A stretch of DNA of 6,305 nucleotides from Planctomycetota bacterium (GTDB lineage: Bacteria; Planctomycetota; Phycisphaerae; WQYP01; JAJZKY01). Each line of letters begins with the position of its first letter. Position 1 is the first letter of the stretch. The DNA is taken from contig JAJZKY010000288.1 of the NCBI GenBank assembly GCA_021803885.1, forward strand, positions 1-6,305. The letters are read 5' to 3'. The notes below the pieces were generated by a model. The model saw only the letters and a list, made by a program, of their open reading frames with translations, was not told the DNA's origin and made no database searches. Shown in pieces: positions 5,909 to 6,305 of the stretch. A program made the translations under genes and the position numbers.

Positions 5909-5972
5909 TACTCTCTACGTTCTACTCTCTTGCACGGCGCCGCAGCAGCTCCATTTTCAACTTTCTACTTTC
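5909..5972 (-). repeat. Degenerate 7-bp tandem repeat, two blocks of three units (GARAGTA)
   Basis: Read on the minus strand, 5972-5952 is GAAAGTA, GAAAGTT, GAAAATG, and 5929-5909 is GAGAGTA, GAACGTA, GAGAGTA. The 22 bp between the blocks are unrelated and GC-rich. The first block encodes the last residues (KVES) and the stop of the PEP-CTERM protein, so the array reaches into the gene end. It resembles the short heptanucleotide repeats known from cyanobacteria and some other phyla. Confidence 0.6.
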
Positions 5973-6305
5973 GCCCGCCGACGCTTCAGAAGTCCCAAGC
6001 CCCCCAATGCCAGTAAAGCCAGTGTGGCTGGTTCGGGCACCGCAGGCCCGCCAAACGCGATGCCCGGATCAAACGAGGCCCCGGCGGTGGTGGGAATCAC
6101 ATCGAGCGATACCGCCAGCGTCAAATTCCCGCCGGAGGAAAGACCGGCGAGCGGGCCGAGGTCAATCACCGGATTGTCGGTGAAATAACTCTCGGCGGAG
6201 GCGAAACTGGAAAAGCTATCGGAAATTGTGCTCGCCCCGTTATTGAGATTGATGTTGAACGTAACCCGGCCATTGCCGCTGGAATGGACCGAATTCAGGC
6301 CGAGG
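5957..6305 (-). CDS. PEP-CTERM sorting-domain protein (C-terminal part, gene continues past the right edge)
   Basis: The frame is open from the TGA at 5957-5959 to the window edge, with about 115 residues visible, so the start lies outside. The C-terminus is a typical PEP-CTERM tail: VPEPAT (about 6040-6023), a hydrophobic helix LALLALGGLGLL, then the basic cluster KRRR and a short end (AKVES). Such tails are recognised by an exosortase, which is thought to cut the protein and pass it to the envelope or exopolysaccharide matrix. The visible body is rich in Ser, Asn, Gly and Thr, with alternating beta-type strands (GRVTFNINLNNGAST; NLTLAVSLDV), as usual for secreted PEP-CTERM proteins. The protein's specific function cannot be told. 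No exosortase gene is in the window. A GTG at 6169 is internal, not a start. Confidence 0.9.
   Translation of the reverse strand, partial: LGLNSVHSSGNGRVTFNINLNNGASTISDSFSSFASAESYFTDNPVIDLGPLAGLSSGGNLTLAVSLDVIPTTAGASFDPGIAFGGPAVPEPATLALLALGGLGLLKRRRAKVES

Noticed and set aside
5707..6188. Plus-strand frames of 158 and 126 residues across repeat copy B and the PEP-CTERM gene end
   Set aside because: They match translated antisense of copy A and of the PEP-CTERM tail, with Arg/Pro/Ser-rich shadow composition.
1..6305. CRISPR array, tRNA or rRNA genes, insertion sequence
   Set aside because: No regularly spaced repeats, cloverleaf-like sequence, rRNA motifs or transposase domains were seen on either strand.

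Overview
The window looks like a Planctomycetota chromosome, most likely a Phycisphaerae-type lineage. This is inferred from three things: a PEP-CTERM sorting tail at the right edge, an ECF sigma factor followed by a small one-helix membrane protein, and a large exported protein with a carboxypeptidase-regulatory-like fold fused to a thioredoxin-like fold. Base composition is moderately GC-rich, with AT-rich islands near 5230-5290 and 5610-5670. No rRNA, tRNA, CRISPR array or transposase was recognised.

Left part (1-3800). A 138-residue membrane-anchored protein of unknown function (226-642, minus) diverges from a three-gene plus-strand operon: ECF sigma factor (691-1227), a small transmembrane protein in the usual position of an anti-sigma or partner protein (1231-1686), and a 705-residue exported protein (1683-3800). 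The operon genes are 3 nt apart and then overlap by 4 nt (ATGA), so they are probably co-transcribed and translationally coupled. A plausible reading is a signalling unit in which the membrane protein controls the sigma factor and the exported protein works outside the cytoplasm. The thioredoxin-like domain of that exported protein has lost both CxxC cysteines.

Middle (3801-5290). A short intergenic stretch is followed by a minus-strand P-loop ATPase of the AAA_14/DUF4143 type (3894-5228). It looks like a self-contained single-gene unit. Its start region carries a perfect 13-bp inverted repeat that covers both a TATAAT box and the Shine-Dalgarno sequence, plus a third copy of the same motif; this suggests autoregulation.

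Right part (5290-6305). This is a gene-poor stretch with a decayed copy (5715-5825) of the start of the 138-residue gene. It shares a gapless block of about 147 bp with the region between that gene and the sigma factor (roughly 81% identity by eye). A third, shorter piece of the same sequence sits over the stop codon of the exported protein (3795-3827). The window ends inside a minus-strand gene for a PEP-CTERM protein. Its last residues and 3' flank are made of a degenerate 7-bp tandem repeat.

Most interesting points: the redox-dead thioredoxin fold in a sigma-factor operon, the dispersed gene-start repeat, and the palindromic control region of the ATPase.
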